Shown: piece by piece, positions 1 to 12,599 of the stretch | Numbering within the stretch: position 1 is the first letter of the stretch | Layout: each line of letters starts with the position of its first letter | Source of the DNA: Vitellaria paradoxa | Lineage: Eukaryota; Streptophyta; Magnoliopsida; Ericales; Sapotaceae | Assembly (NCBI GenBank): GCA_019916065.1 | Contig: CM034244.1 | Span: 36,212,877 to 36,276,876 of the forward strand | Length of the DNA: 64,000 nt | Reading direction: 5' to 3' | Program-made: the position numbers and the translations under genes | The notes under the pieces: generated by a model | Seen by the model: the letters and a program-made list of their open reading frames with translations, nothing else | Told to the model about the DNA's origin: nothing | The model's database searches: none

Positions 1-1046
1 GTCATAGCAACAATTGTAGAGAACAACCTTGGGAATTATGGGAAATGATTTGAAGGACTCGTTCATCAACGCTTCAATCAATGCAACCATCAGCAGCAGT
101 TATGGATGAAATATTGGACCTCTTTAGCAATTGAACTGGAGTTTACGTATTTCCGTTTACTGCTAATTTAAGGCGAAGGATGATATAGCTTAAAATAATC
201 TAATTGTGTAACAATTTAAAAGAAATCTACGCGCACCCTTGAGCCCTATTTCTTTTTGGGGTGTAAGGTGGTTTGTGATTTGTCATTGAGGCTTCACTTA
301 ATAGGTGTTCTGGTAACAGTGGCTTTGTTTGGTCTCAAACTCTGTTTATCTTCCCTCCTCCTTTTCTTATTTATTCCACAAATTATTGTTTGCAAAAAAA
401 ATAAATAAATAAATTGTGATACAGTCATATGAAACTATGACTGACAAAGAGATGCAATTTTTTAATTCTTAAATATGAATAATGCTATTTTAATCTCAGA
501 AAGTATAAAGCTTAAAATAGAAACAAGTTCCCTCTTTTCCCGTCCGTAAAAAATTAGAAACAACAGATTATTGTCAAATTCAGCACATATGTGGAGCACA
601 AACAAAAGTGAAGGACTCTTTCTAAACTATCAATTCAGTACCCTTAGCTTATTTAGCATAACAAGGTTACGAGTTGAAACATGGTTAGAGCCCTTATGTG
701 TCTTGAACTTGTATCAAATGCAGTTCATATAAATTTTGTAATAAATTTGATCATGAGGCAGTATGTGACAAGCCAAGAGCTTATTCTCCTAGAGGACTGG
801 AAAACAAAGAGCAAGAAACTCAAAATAATTCTTCCTGTGGTTTATTGTATACCAGAAATAGGTTGCTGGTTGATGAGGGATACTAGCTGAAGTGGAAAAG
901 GTACCCTCACCCAGATTAAAGGTCTTGGATTCAAGTCATCCCCACTCCCTCTCCCTAATAATATTTACTTATAAGAAAAAACAAAGGATTAAAAAAAAAA
1001 AGAAACACTCGCTGGTTTAGGGTTCAAAACGACAAAAGGTATTATG
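1..1046. other. Intergenic DNA at left edge, no supported gene
   Basis: The first 170 bases contain short open stretches, for example a plus-strand frame ending in LDLFSN-stop near 136, that could be the tail of a gene lying to the left. I see no splice site or family signature that supports this. The rest is AT-rich with poly(A) tracts. The small open frame at 681-890 has no recognisable features. Confidence 0.4.
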
Positions 1047-1051
1047 ATTCA

Positions 1052-2566
1052 TGATTGCACTTTAAAAGTGCAATCATTAGCTCTAGTTCTTCTTATTTTC
1101 AATTAGTATTCCTTATTATTTCTTGTGTTTTGATATGGCTTTGCGTTATTTATAGAAATTTATCTGTTGCTGCAGAAAAAGGAACAAAAAGCAAGGAAAT
1201 CACTAGGAATAAGCATAAAAGAGATTGAAGAGCCAAATGAGGAACAGAAGGAAGCTAAAAGGAGCGGAACTAAGCTGGCATTTGGACGCTGTCCGGACGC
1301 TAAACCCTAGAACCCTGAAAGTCCAAAAAGATGAAAAATAAGAGCTCTGCACTGCCTTCTGTCGTCTGGATGGTAGCCCTAGCGTCCGGACACGGCATCC
1401 CCGAAGACTTCAACTTTATGGTTTTGTCAGGCTCTTCTATAAATACCCATACTGTATTACACTTTTACAGAGCCCTTTACACATTTTAGGGTTAGTTTTC
1501 TGAGTGTTTTTTTCGTGTTTTTCCTTAGTTTTCAGTGAGTTTTCAATGAGTTTGTAAAGAAGTTTGGATTAAAGTTTCAACTACGCAACTGTTCTTCGAT
1601 GCTATATTGCTGATTTCGTTTCAATGGAGTTTTGCTTTCTTAATTTTTTCTTTTCTTTCCTGTTTTATTCTTCTTTTTAGCATGCTAGCGTAGATTTATA
1701 CTTGATTCAATCCATCAATGATGGGTGGATCCTTATTTGAATGATAGATGTAAATGGATCCACGCATGCAACATAAAACTTGTATGTTTGGGTTTTTGAT
1801 TTCCTAGATCGATTTTATATCTTTCAAAACCTTTGAAAACTTACGTGGCTGATCATATTTCTTTGAAATCCCTGTTACCCACATATGATTAAAACTTTCT
1901 TAGCACTTTGAAAGCATAAAGATTAGATCTAGGGTTTTCTAGATTCTCTTATTCTTTTGTTTTTCAAAACTTTCGAAAACAAGCAATCTCAAGATTCTCA
2001 ACCATATTTCATAGAAATCACTACTGACGTTCGTGTGATTAAAACTTTCTTTAATCTTTTGAAAACTCGTGGCCTCGACCATATTTCAATGAAATCACTG
2101 ATAATGTTTACTTGATTAAAACTTTCTTTATACTTTGAAATCACTAAAAAGGAATCTGGAATAAATGTTTTAACAATGATATCTTTTTATCACATCTAGC
2201 ATGAAAATAAAGTATCCACCCAGATTTGTAGGTTGGATCAAATTGTTTATTTAAACTCTAGTTTAAGTACTTTGAATCTTGTAATTTTTATACTTAGGTT
2301 AGAATTATTCTGATTACTTGTTTTTAGGTTAAATTAATTATTGCTATTTAAATTCATTGTTTAGTAGTAGTAAGTAAAATCTCATCAAAACCAAACCTAA
2401 TTTTACTTTTATTGCTTTCAAAGAAGAACAATAGATTAGAATAACTTAGTAATCCTAGGTTCGATCTAGCTCCCTGTGGATACGATCCTGATCTCACCAG
2501 GTAACACTACACCGCACACACTTGTACTTAGGGGTTAAGTTTAACTGCACATTTGCGAGGCAGTCA
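1052..2566 (+). mobile_element. Solo LTR of an LTR retrotransposon
   Basis: The 1,515-bp unit starts TGATTGCACTTT, ends GGCAGTCA, and is flanked by a perfect 5-bp duplication ATTCA (1047-1051 and 2567-2571). It has the TG...CA ends and 5-bp target duplication of an LTR. A TATAAATA box lies at 1438-1445. A phrase near the 3' end (CTCCCTGTGGATACGATCC) resembles the LTR ends of plant Ty3-type elements. There is no primer binding site, internal region or second LTR nearby, so it is probably a solo LTR left by recombination. The first 26 bases form a 12-bp hairpin with a 3-nt loop. Superfamily is inferred. Confidence 0.8.
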
Positions 2567-2571
2567 ATTCA

Positions 2572-4849
2572 TAAATTGAATAAGGTTTTACATTTGCTTG
2601 ACTGTTGAGGTGATACGTTGCCAAATTTTCAGAAAAGTGGCTGTTGAAAATTCTAAAGAGCAAACATTTTGGGGTTTTTGGATGTTAAAGATCATAGGGG
2701 TAACCAGATGGTTTAAACTTATGGAATATGATTTTGGGAAGTTGAATTAATGAAATTAAAAGTTGCAAATAACTAACATCAAATTATGTTGTCTCATTAA
2801 AAGGATGAGAAAGAAAATTATTGTAGAAATTTCATCTTGACCAAGTTACAAATAGAGTAGTAGGCTTTATCACTCACACACACAAAATTTCATAAGCTAC
2901 TCTAAAAATCATGGAATCCATTAAATAAGGAATAAATGAATGCTCAAAGACTGCAGAGTTTTCTTACTTCCTAGTTCCCACCAAGACTAGGACTAAATAT
3001 TGGAAAACATTAAAATTTAAACAAGCTACTGCAAATACATTAAAGTCAACATGTAAAGACCCACTAAGGTAACAATGTTCGCAAACAGCCGATTTACCAA
3101 CATTAAGACCCACACATGGCAAGGATAATACCCTTGATTTGAGAATCGCTAGAAAAATTAAAAGGAACCCAATGAAAAAACACCAAAGCAAAGTGAATTT
3201 ATGCTAGCATAATTTGAACCTAATTTAACATAAAACAAATACTGACTCCAACCAAATGTTGATTACACAACATCCAACTCCCCTCCAAGTTAATATATTT
3301 GTGCCCTCAAATGGAATAAGAGCAATGCTAAAATTATTGATCTTTTCCATCAAATAATCATTCTTTTACCAAAAATGAAAAGCCAAAGGCTGGAATAATG
3401 TACAAAATATAAAAACAACACCAAAATAGCACTCATCAAAAAGGTGGTTAACTGTCCTTGATTTTTTTTTTTGGGGGGGGGGGGGGGAGAAATGTGAAAA
3501 CCAAGCAAGATTTCATTTCCTAGTTTTATTTTGTTCTTCTCTTGGAGTTCTTACCAATGTCTTGTAACTAAAACCTTAGCTTGGGTTAGAGCAGAAACCA
3601 TGGTAGATTTATGTAAGTTATAATAACTCAATACAACATTTCTTTATGCTTTTATGTAAGTGAATGTTTAGTGTTTCTTTGGTTCATTGTGGACTGACAA
3701 GCATATTATGGAATGACTAACGCTTAAATTTCCTGCATTATTAAAAATTCAAGCAGATTTTTTTTTTTAATTTGAACATATCAAAATTGGTTTTTAATTG
3801 GAAAATCTTTCGATTGAATTTATTCAATTGAGTTTTATATAAGAATTGAGGATTCAAACTGCATAATGTAACGATGGTGGAAACCCAAAACCTAAGAGTT
3901 CTTTTTATTAATTTTTTAAAACCTACATTGATATAATTATTTTCCAAACCAATCTCTTTCCAGAAAACAAAATTTTTAGTTTTAGTTTTTCAAAACACCT
4001 TTGATTTTCCATTTTCCCCGTGGATAGCCTCCGGTCTTACCAAATTTATTACTTGCAAACGTCCTACACTTGGAGATACAACATTTACGGTACAGCATAT
4101 ATGCCCCACATTGGGATATGAGACAAAATATATAATTGTCCTCCAATCATTATATTTATAATGTATCCTAATAATAATACAAACCAAACCAAACTAAGCC
4201 TTTTCCCACTAGGTGGGGTCGGCAATGTATCCTACTAATAATATAGCAACAAAATTTTATTGTGTGGGATAATTAATCCACGGGATGTGTCAACCAACAG
4301 ACTTATCCTAAGAGCGTGTAATATTGTTTGTGGTTGTGAAAATGCTATTGATCATGTATATCTTTGCAGCCAAAAAGACCCAATTAAGTAGGTGTTGATG
4401 TAAAGGAAAGGGAACAAAATGAAAAGTGAAAAGTGGGCAGACGCAGCCCCATATTCAGTTCTCAAGGATAGGCAAACTCAGTAGCTCAAGTCTCCAAGTT
4501 GATAGGCCCAATGGTAGAAGACAAATCAAAGTTGAAGAATAAAAAAACCAAGAAAAAATAAAAGAGTGAATACAATGTTCTTTGTATCTCTTCCTTCAAC
4601 GAACTGGGGAGCAGCAACACAATATAATTAGAGTGGGTGAGGCCCATACACATGAGGAAAGCTAATAAAAATGTGATACATGTCTAAATAGGTGCGTCTG
4701 TGAGATGGTGGCACATCCCAAGCCTCTTTCCAATTCTCACTTACAGATGAAATCCCAGCTACGCCATTGCACGTAGTGGGATCAAGGTGGTATAGTTCCC
4801 ACGTCATCATTCTCAAGGCTAGCACGCACTGACCTAGGGCAATAACATT
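2572..4849. other. Intergenic DNA, no supported gene
   Basis: AT-rich sequence with short random open frames on the minus strand (2964-3191, 3741-3947, 3990-4187, 4628-4852), none with recognisable features. It contains a T11/G15 homopolymer junction at 3462-3487 and a short phrase at about 4197-4215 containing CCCACTAGGTGGGG, which I associate with dispersed plant repeats but cannot assign. Confidence 0.4.
3462..3487. repeat. T11/G15 homopolymer junction
   Basis: Eleven T followed directly by fifteen G. The same arrangement recurs at 54752-54774 and 58301-58327, and as its complement at 44142-44167. Confidence 0.9.
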
Positions 4850-4850
4850 C

Positions 4851-5043
4851 AAGCCCCGTTTGGTACAAGAAAATAGAATGGAATGAAATGGTCATTCCAC
4901 ACTTTTATTCCATTACCATGTTTTGGTACACATATTTGAAAGGCTGCTTTATGCTTATTTAAAAATACTACTCTATTTGAGGGAATGAAATAGATCCATG
5001 GGAATGACAATTCCATTCCATTCCCTGTACCAAACTAGGCCTT
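4851..5043. mobile_element. Small MITE with GTTTGGTAC termini
   Basis: The left end GCCCCGTTTGGTAC pairs with the right end, whose complement reads GGCCTAGTTTGGTAC. Both are followed inward by AATGGAATG-like sequence, so the roughly 190-bp unit can fold back over much of its length. A 3-bp duplication (TCA left, TTA right) is only approximate. The GGxCCGTTTGG-like terminus recurs in several other MITEs of this window that have TWA flanks, which suggests a PIF/Harbinger (Tourist-like) element. Confidence 0.6.
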
Positions 5044-5553
5044 AGAAATGTTCCATCTTAAAGGCTAACCATGCTCTGGAAAATTTTGCAGAAATGATTA
5101 GGGAAATCCACCATCAAATCAGTTTATCTTTTCTGAATCCCAACTGATTCTCTAGGCTAGTCCTGTCTAAGTAGTGAGCCTGCGTAATGCCGATATTTAA
5201 TAGACTAATTCTCATTTCTTGTCAGTTTCTATCCAGATCTTCATAAATAATAGGGCAGAGATAAGGCCAAATCCTTATTGCTATCATCGATCTACAAGAC
5301 TACAGAGAACTTAGCTCTAACATGAAAAACAGGAAGTACACTCAGAGAATAAATCAAGCAATCCAAAAAACATTATTAAAAAAACTGAGGAAAATTAGTA
5401 TCAAACCACATCAGATTTTAATTCAACAAAAACTCGATTGCCAAGAAGTTTTGTTGCAAAGATAGAAATCCACGCATATTCTTTATCGAGAGGAAACAAA
5501 AAAAAAAAAAAAAAAAAGACAGTTACGAGGTAAGGGGGAAAATAGTAGAGAAC

Positions 5554-5742
5554 CTGTACGGTGCGAATATGTGAGGACGAATTGTGCTGAAAAGAACGGG
5601 CGGAACGAATGGCCGAGTCAGTGGACTGGACGACGGTCCGCGGCAGATCCTCCGAGATATACGAATGCCACGGTTTCTCTTGCTGTGGCAGAACCTTCGG
5701 TGTTTCTTCTTCACCCTTCGAAGAACCAAAGGCCTCCCCCAT
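5554..5742 (-). CDS. Probable first coding exon of a host gene (RGS1-HXK1-interacting-protein-like?)
   Basis: The exon encodes 63 residues starting MGEAFGSSKGEEE and including PWHSYISEDLPRTV and STDSAIRSARS. It ends in phase 0 at CAG followed by a GTTCTC donor. The leader just upstream (5755-5801) is a long CT/GA repeat, common in plant 5' UTRs. I recall a similar N-terminus in the plant RHIP1-like family (RGS1-HXK1 interacting protein 1), but this is memory, not a search, and could be wrong. I found no convincing second exon in the 5.5 kb to the left, so the gene is partial here or a stranded exon. The large MULE begins about 115 bp upstream of this ATG and separates it from its original promoter. 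Confidence 0.45.
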
Positions 5743-5754
5743 CTTCCCCCCTCT

Positions 5755-5755
5755 G

Positions 5756-5801
<46 letters not shown>
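5755..5801. repeat. (TC)n microsatellite
   Basis: An uninterrupted CT-rich run of more than 40 bases immediately upstream (minus-strand sense) of the putative start codon at 5742. It probably lies in the 5' UTR of that exon. Confidence 0.9.
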
Positions 5802-5805
<4 letters not shown>

Positions 5806-6017
5806 TTTTCTCTTCTCCTCCTCCGTACTCGGGAGTCGGGTTGAGGGGATTTTACGCAGGGGTTTTTACATTAATATATATAATAAATAAACAAATAAAC
5901 AATATACGAAAACAAGTTGGAGGAGAAATATTTGTAAAAAAAAAACTTGGTGACATCAGTGAAACTAACAACGTGGAGCAAACTTTACGAGGCTACGTCA
6001 TCAGTAATAGTGACGAT

Positions 6018-9000
6018 TAAGGGTGTAAATCGGGCCGATTCGACCTGATCTGACCCTTGAATTTGGGCCGACCCGTCCCTTCCGCCCCAGCGAGTTTCGG
6101 GTCGGGTTAAGGGTCACGTCACCCACTCCTGACCTGCCCCAGCCGACCCGGTATTTTTTTAATATTTTTTTTATTTTTTTAAAAAATAAAAATAAATAAA
6201 AATCAAACAAACACATTAAAATCATTAATCATTATTGAAAAAAATTAAAGTTTATTACACAACAACCAATTACATAATTAACATTAAATTTAAAATTATA
6301 ATTTATAAATATAGAATTATAAAATAAATAAATAAATAATAGAGTAATTAATAGGTGCATCACTTCACGTTTTATACATCCCAACTAGGTTGGCACCTAT
6401 AAGAGTGACTATCATTTGTAAATATTACTCTATCTATACATAATTATTATTCATCACTAGATCCACTAACGTGTTCTTCTCTTTCACCTAAATACATTGC
6501 ATCAAAATCAAGAGTAAGTTGCTCTTTATCGGCATCTTCCTGTTGTCTATTTTCTGTAAAATACCAATCTCGTAAACACATCAAGGCTTCTACTGTCGGA
6601 GGGGCCAGTCAACTCCTGAATTGACTGATAACGCGTCCACTAGCACTAAATGCTTGCTCGGATGCTACGGTAGAAACTGGAAATGCGAGTATATCACGAG
6701 CTAAAGCTGAAAGAGTTGGAAACTTTGATTGTTGTCCCTTCCACCAGTCTAAAAGACCGAAATCATCTTCATTTTCTATTGGAGGTGTACCAAGATAACG
6801 TTGGAGGTCGGATGAATTTGAACTTGCACTTGTTGATGCATCTGTCCGTCGAGATTTTATTCTTCTCCAAATGAACGTATTGCCACCAAAGTCACAGTGA
6901 AAATAGGACGTTGCGGCCATAGTTGGTTGGACAGTTGTACAATTGCTATTATACCAACCCAATAGAGTTTGAATTTCCTGTTTAATTTGATATAATTGTT
7001 CTTTGGCACTTTCATGCCCATATATCATCTCTAATAATTGAAAGAAAAGATCTTCTTTATACCTAGGGTCTAAAATAGTAGCAATACCAAAATATATGGG
7101 AAGTGGGTTAAAATATTTATCAAATTTTTCCTTCATTACAACAACCAAAGAAACATAATATTCTTGGGCACCATATTTGTTAAAAATTTCATCAATAACC
7201 CCTAATTGATAAATAACAGTAGAAGAAGTAGGATAATAAATTCCACAAAATATTTTAGTAGCAACATCAAAAACATGTAAAAAATCTTTATAGAAAATTG
7301 CATTTGCCCAATCAATTGGTTCAATACTATGTAATCCAATAGCTTGATTACTTAAAATAAATAAATCAATTGCTTTTTGATATTTAATGGCAACTTTTAA
7401 CATTATACAGGTTGAATTCCATCTTATATTAATTTCCATTGGTAATTTTCTAGGTTTTAAACCAATTTGATTGCATATGCCAGCAAATAGCTAATTCTTT
7501 TTGGAAAGCTCATGGCACAAACTACAATTCTTTTTATTTTTACAATAGAAGATTCATAAATGTTCAATCCATCATTTACAATTAAATTAAGTATATGGGC
7601 ACAACAACGCCCATGAAATAATGGACCATATGCAGACAAGCATTGTATAAAGTAATAGAAAAAATTTTTGTAGATAATTGCCACAATGCAAGTTCATGCA
7701 AAATAAGTTCCCCCACGGTGAATCTAGTGAATGGTTGTTCAACTAATTTAAATGAAATAATGCGTTTATTTATTTTTCAATTTTCATCAATATAATGTGC
7801 AGTTATACAAAGATATTCAATGTCTTGGCAAGATTTCCACATATCGGTAATCAAGCAAACATTTCCTTCAAAATTAGTAAAATAAGTTCTTAATTCATCC
7901 TTTTTTGATTCAAAATCTCGTAAAACTTTATTTTTTGAAGTATTTCTTGAAAAAATGCGATATTGTCGTGCAAAACTTTCGCGAATAAATTCTTCAAAAT
8001 GTCGATTTTCACTCATTGTAAAGGTTGCTCATCTTTAACAATATATCTAACTAAATTATTTTGTGCTCTTGCAGGGTCATAAGAAAAAAATTTAAATTAC
8101 CCCCTTCATTATCTAATTGAGTTTGTGTTGTACTGGAAAATATTGATCAATTAAACTATTAATGCGAGGATCTTGTTGGTGCCTTCTATTTAAATGTCTT
8201 TTTAAATGACTAGTTCCAGATGTATTTCTACCATCTAATAAATCCCCACAAATAACGCATTTAACCTTATGCATTCCATCATCACATGAAATTCTAATAA
8301 AAAAATCCCATGCTTTTGAAGTGTCACGCTGGTGTTAGGCGTGACGAGAAGATGATGCACCAACATCACCAGTTGTGGTAGTAAGTGTTGGTATTTCTGG
8401 ACCTTGTGGATGTGGTGATATAAATTGTTCCATTTGTTCTTAAGGGGGAAAGGAGATTGAGTCTCCACCCTCCAAATCAAAAAAATGAGTGTCCCGTGGA
8501 TCCATTTAGAAAAAATAATTTAATTAAAAAATTAAATTATGAAAATTAAAATTTTAAAAATGTATGTATGCAAATTAAAAAAATAATAAAAATACTAACT
8601 TGAAATAATTTGAAGCCTTGAATCACTTGATCTTGATTCTTGAAATCTTGACTTCAAATTTGACAAAATGGAATGTACTTGAGCACAATTGAAGAGCACA
8701 CTTGAGTGTTGGAGAGCACAATTAAAGAGCACACTTGAGCACAATTGGAGAGAAAGTTTGTTAATTTTTTGTGAGGGGTGAGTGAATGTGAGTGTGGGGT
8801 ATTTATAATGGAAGATGGTAGAAAAGTTTTGTAATTTTGTAGAATTTATTTGGAATAAAAAAAAAGAGGAAGGACTGAAGGAGCCGTTCTGCTAAGCAAA
8901 ACGGTAAAAACATATAAAGGAAAGGGAGAGAGGTGCTGCTGGGGTGCTGGGGCAAGCATAAAAAAAAAATTAAGAGGCAAAGACCGTTCTACCAAAGCAG

Positions 9001-9227
9001 AACGGTAAAAAGAAAAAGGAGAAGGGGGTCGTGGGGCGGGGGGTGAGGGAGGTGGGGCGGCTTGGGCTGGGTCGGGTCGGGGCTCAATCGGGTCAAGGGT
9101 GACCCAAGCCCTAACCCGGAGGGGGAGGGGCGGGGTCGGGCCAGGGTTGTACGGAATTGCGAGTCGGGGCTGGGTCGGGGCATTTTCGGGTCGGGTCGCA
9201 GGCCGACCCGACCCATTTACATCATTA
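6018..9227 (-). mobile_element. Complete hAT-superfamily element nested in the MULE left terminal repeat
   Basis: A perfect 8-bp duplication GTGACGAT flanks the unit (6010-6017 and 9228-9235). The ends are TAAGGGTGTAAAT and, in complement, TAATGATGTAAAT (11 of 13 match). Subterminal regions on both sides are packed with GGGTCGGG/CCCGACCC motifs, a common feature of plant hAT ends. The inside holds a degraded hAT transposase. It landed within a MULE terminal palindrome, so it is younger than the MULE insertion. Confidence 0.9.
6447..8505 (-). pseudogene. hAT transposase pseudogene (BED zinc finger, RICESLEEPER-like)
   Basis: Reading from the ATG at 8505, the N-terminus (MDPRDTHFFDLEGG) leads into a BED-type zinc finger: a CxxC pair (VICGDLL) and HLKRH...H (8150-8280). 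Middle parts include the hAT signatures CLITDMWKS and LCITAHYID. The C-terminus has the hAT dimerisation motif, with DWWKGQQSKFPTLSALARDIL and STVASEQAFSASGRVI, and ends at a stop at 6447-6449. Breaks: TAA at 8440-8442, TAA at 8335-8337, TGA at 6609-6611, plus frame shifts around 7440-7460, 7685-7780 and 8020-8140. The three stops are each one C-to-T change from a plausible codon (CAA, CAA, CGA). It would have cut and pasted the surrounding element; in this state it cannot. Confidence 0.85.
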
Positions 9228-10015
9228 GTGACGATACCATGTTATGTCTTCCCTCTCTGCCAGTTTGAAGTACCGCCTCTCAAACCCTGTTAATGCTTAC
9301 ATATGGAAAAATAATATATGACAAAAAGGCCAAACATCAAAACAAAATTAATAATCAAGAAAAGGAGAACAACAACCCATAAAATAGAGAGAAAATCATT
9401 GGAGTAAATTGAAGAGGAAAAAAAAAAGAACTAGAAAATGAATTGATGAGCTCAACACATTGAAAAAAAGTACACAAAAGTCATTACAACATTTTTCGAG
9501 AGTAATTGATCAACACAACGTCAGAAATTGAGTAATTATATACGAAATGGACTAATCTTTATTTCTTTGCTATTAAAGTCTAAAGCTAGAAGTGAGATAG
9601 GTGAAAGAAATGTAAAATGTCAATAAACTTAAAATTCCATTCGAGAAATTCGTAAGAAAAAAGAAAGTGAATAAGAAATTCATACTTGATAGAAAGAGGA
9701 GAATAGATTAGCTAACTTTCTCCTTTTTTTTAAGAACAACAACACAATAACCTCCAAACAACAATACAACTATTCTGCTAACTCGAAAGCAAATGAAAAA
9801 GTCTAAGTATAAATAATTAAAAAACAACTAACTATTAATTGAAAAATGCAAGTTAAATATTTGTTAACTTCTAAATTAAAGAATAAAGTAAAAAATGATT
9901 AAACTAAATCTAAACTCAATCAAAACAAAATCTAAACCATAGGAAACATATTTTTCTTTACATATTCCAAATGAAAAATCTAATAAGAGTATGAAAGAAA
10001 AAAATATATAGTGAA

Positions 10016-12599
10016 TCACTTCGTGCCACAGTGAGGTCTTTTCCGTATATGGCGTGATCGGTCCAAGTGTAGAGGCACATCACCCGCTATGGCCGCTGAA
10101 GTCGTTGGTGCCTCTTCCACATACGGCTCCCCCGCTAGTGCATTGTCAACACGTGCCTCTGCCACTGCGTCATCAACATGTGCCTCCCCCACCGATGCAT
10201 CATCAATGTGTGGCTCCTCTGCCCCTGTTGTAGGCAACACCATAGGAATGTGTGTAAATGATGATGTGCATGTCCTCTGTGCTCTAGGTCGACGTGTGTA
10301 AGCTTTAATTGGTACTTGGGGGGCAGTCACGAACATCTCTGTATCGAATGCAGTAGCAGGTGATCTGAATACTGGAGATGTAGAGAATGGCTCTATCTGC
10401 AGAATCCCCGACCAGGAGTCATCTATATCCGCGGACAGCGAAGCACATGTCTCTCTAGCCAGTAGTGGGGTCTGGAGCTTGACACTCGGATCTAAAGGAT
10501 GTATGTGTGTCTTGCTGGTCTACTGCTCGGCACTCGGCGCTAATGAAGGCATGTGTGTCTCGTGTATTCGGCTAGATATGGCTACTAAGACTATAGAACT
10601 ACTCGGCAAGTCTGATTCAGGCAGAGGTGGAGAGGATATATCATTCTGGGCTCGGGGCCATATATAATAGGATGCCCCTGTAATCGTCTACCGACAGGTT
10701 GTATTCTAGTGCAACGTGATGGTCCAGCCTGTGAGGATAAGCTTGCCAGCATAGTGGAAATGGGTGCCTACAGTCTTTCTTCATGATTAATCACCGTGAT
10801 CACCAGTGCTGCCTAAGTAATAATCTCCTGTAGTGCATGTAGATACCCAAATTGATCCACACCATCAATGGTTGTAACTGTGACTTCATGCATGTGCCTA
10901 ATAGTGTTAACCTGCATTGCGCAATAAATATCAAATTTAGTTAATTTCGAAACTAACAAGTAAATATATTATATTAAAATATGTATAAATAAAACATCAT
11001 ACCATGATTGACATATCAACGGCCACCGGCTAAGATCTAACAAGTGGGACATGTGAGGGTGGCACGATGTGACTCCGGGTGATATGACGATACCAATCCA
11101 TATATGAGTCATCGTATGGGAGAGGGTAGAAGCATGACCCTGAACGATAGCCTTGCGTCATTTGGCCCACTCCTCCACGTACCTCTAATGGTATTGCATC
11201 CAGTTCACCTCCCATCATCCACGCCTCATAAGCTCGTGCTACTGGGCATCTGTGTTGAAGTCAGGCGGTATCACCTGCCAGAGGCTGAATTGCCTCAAAA
11301 CACAGCCTAGCAGATGGTACTTGATAACCTCGTAACATATCAAAGGACATGTCAAGTGCCACACTGCCTCTCCAACCCAATAGTATGCATGAAATATGCT
11401 GAAAAGAGACTGCAAGTATGGACACTAAGTCATCTGGTCCTCCCTCATCAGCGTCAGTTGGTTTCTGCAGTCCCTCAGTGGCCTCACGAGGTTCACTGCC
11501 AGCTTTCCCTTCCATCTACATTCCTATGGATCTACTGGAAGTGTGAAGTCAACTAGTGTAAGGTCAAGTGGGGGAGGTCGTCGTGTAATGACTGGCCGAA
11601 ATTGTGCCAGTCTCTCTTATACCTAAACCTATCAAAAGAAATGATAAATTACATTAAAATCACATGATAACATAAATGTAATAACATCTAACAGTAAACA
11701 ACCTACATATAGTCTGTATTGTACTTGAAGTATGACAATCAGTCTTGCCATCTCTGCTGTGCATGTGATGGCAGCTAAGCACATCTCTCTGTACAACCAA
11801 GCTAGCCCAACATCTCTCCATGCTAGCCTACCGCACGCATCCAAATCTCAGAGCAGTGACAAGTAATGTAACTACACCAGGTTACTAGAGTGATCTGGTA
11901 GTAACTGGCAACCAATGATAATAAGTATCAATGCCCAAGTATGGCACTCTATATCCGCAACTGTAGCCGCATCTGGCAACACCAGAAAATGCTCTGTGAG
12001 CCACGTAATCCTTAGAGGGCCCCTCTTGAAGTTTGTCTAATCTGGGGTCCTACCTAGCAGCTCCTAGCACAGTGCCTGGTGTCCTTTAACTCCTTGCTGC
12101 TGATTTGTCTCCATGATGGGCTCTCCATTAACTCGTAGGCCTAAGATGACCTCGATATCCTATAATGTGATGGTTGCCTCACCAACTAGAAAGTGGAAGG
12201 TATATGTCTCTCGCCTCCATCGCTCAACCAACGAAGTGATTAGCGGCCAGTAGAGGTAGACAGTTCCTAACCGGTATATCCCATAAAATTCAGCTTTGTG
12301 CAACTGCCGCAGGATACGGGGATCCTAAGGTGGATCTAATATCTACTAAAGGACATACTATGTCGACCGACAGCATATGACCTCCTCAAACTGCATATAA
12401 CACCAGTGTAAGGATAATAAGTATTAACTAGTAAATAATACTTGAAATGATAACACAAGAATGACATTATAGTTACTGAATGTTATATACGTGCTCTAAC
12501 AGGGGACTCCCAAATATCAGTCGATCGATGCTCACTCTAGGAGTAGAGTACACGGGCATCTAATGGCCCAGGATCCAACATTTGGGATCGACGAGACAT
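10016..12599 (-). pseudogene. Plant mobile domain (PMD) gene, MAIN / PP7-long-form-like, degraded
   Basis: From an ATG at 12599 the minus strand reads MSRRSQMLDPGPLDARVLYS, a typical PMD start. After a probable intron comes ILRQLHKAEFYGIYRL, then ITSLVERWRRETYTFHF, then DIEVILGLRVNGEPI (about 12120-12330). Further on are MDACGRLAWRDVGLAWLYRE (11632-11844) and DSYMDWYRHITRSHIVPP (about 11050-11110). The tail (10016-10336) has alternating acidic ...DDA.VGEAHVDDAVAEARVDNA repeats and a basic end. In-frame TAG codons interrupt it, for example before DIEV and after VLYS. PMD proteins (annotated as serine/threonine-protein phosphatase 7 long form homologs, related to Arabidopsis MAIN and MAIL1) act in silencing and development as host genes. 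TE-borne PMD copies are known from plant MULEs. Position between transposase and TIR shows this copy is transposon cargo. Exact exons are not resolved. Confidence 0.8.

Noticed and set aside
5571..6020. 149-codon plus-strand open frame with a long Leu-Ser run
   Set aside because: It is created by the (TC)n repeat and runs across the MULE boundary. The minus-strand exon is the better reading.
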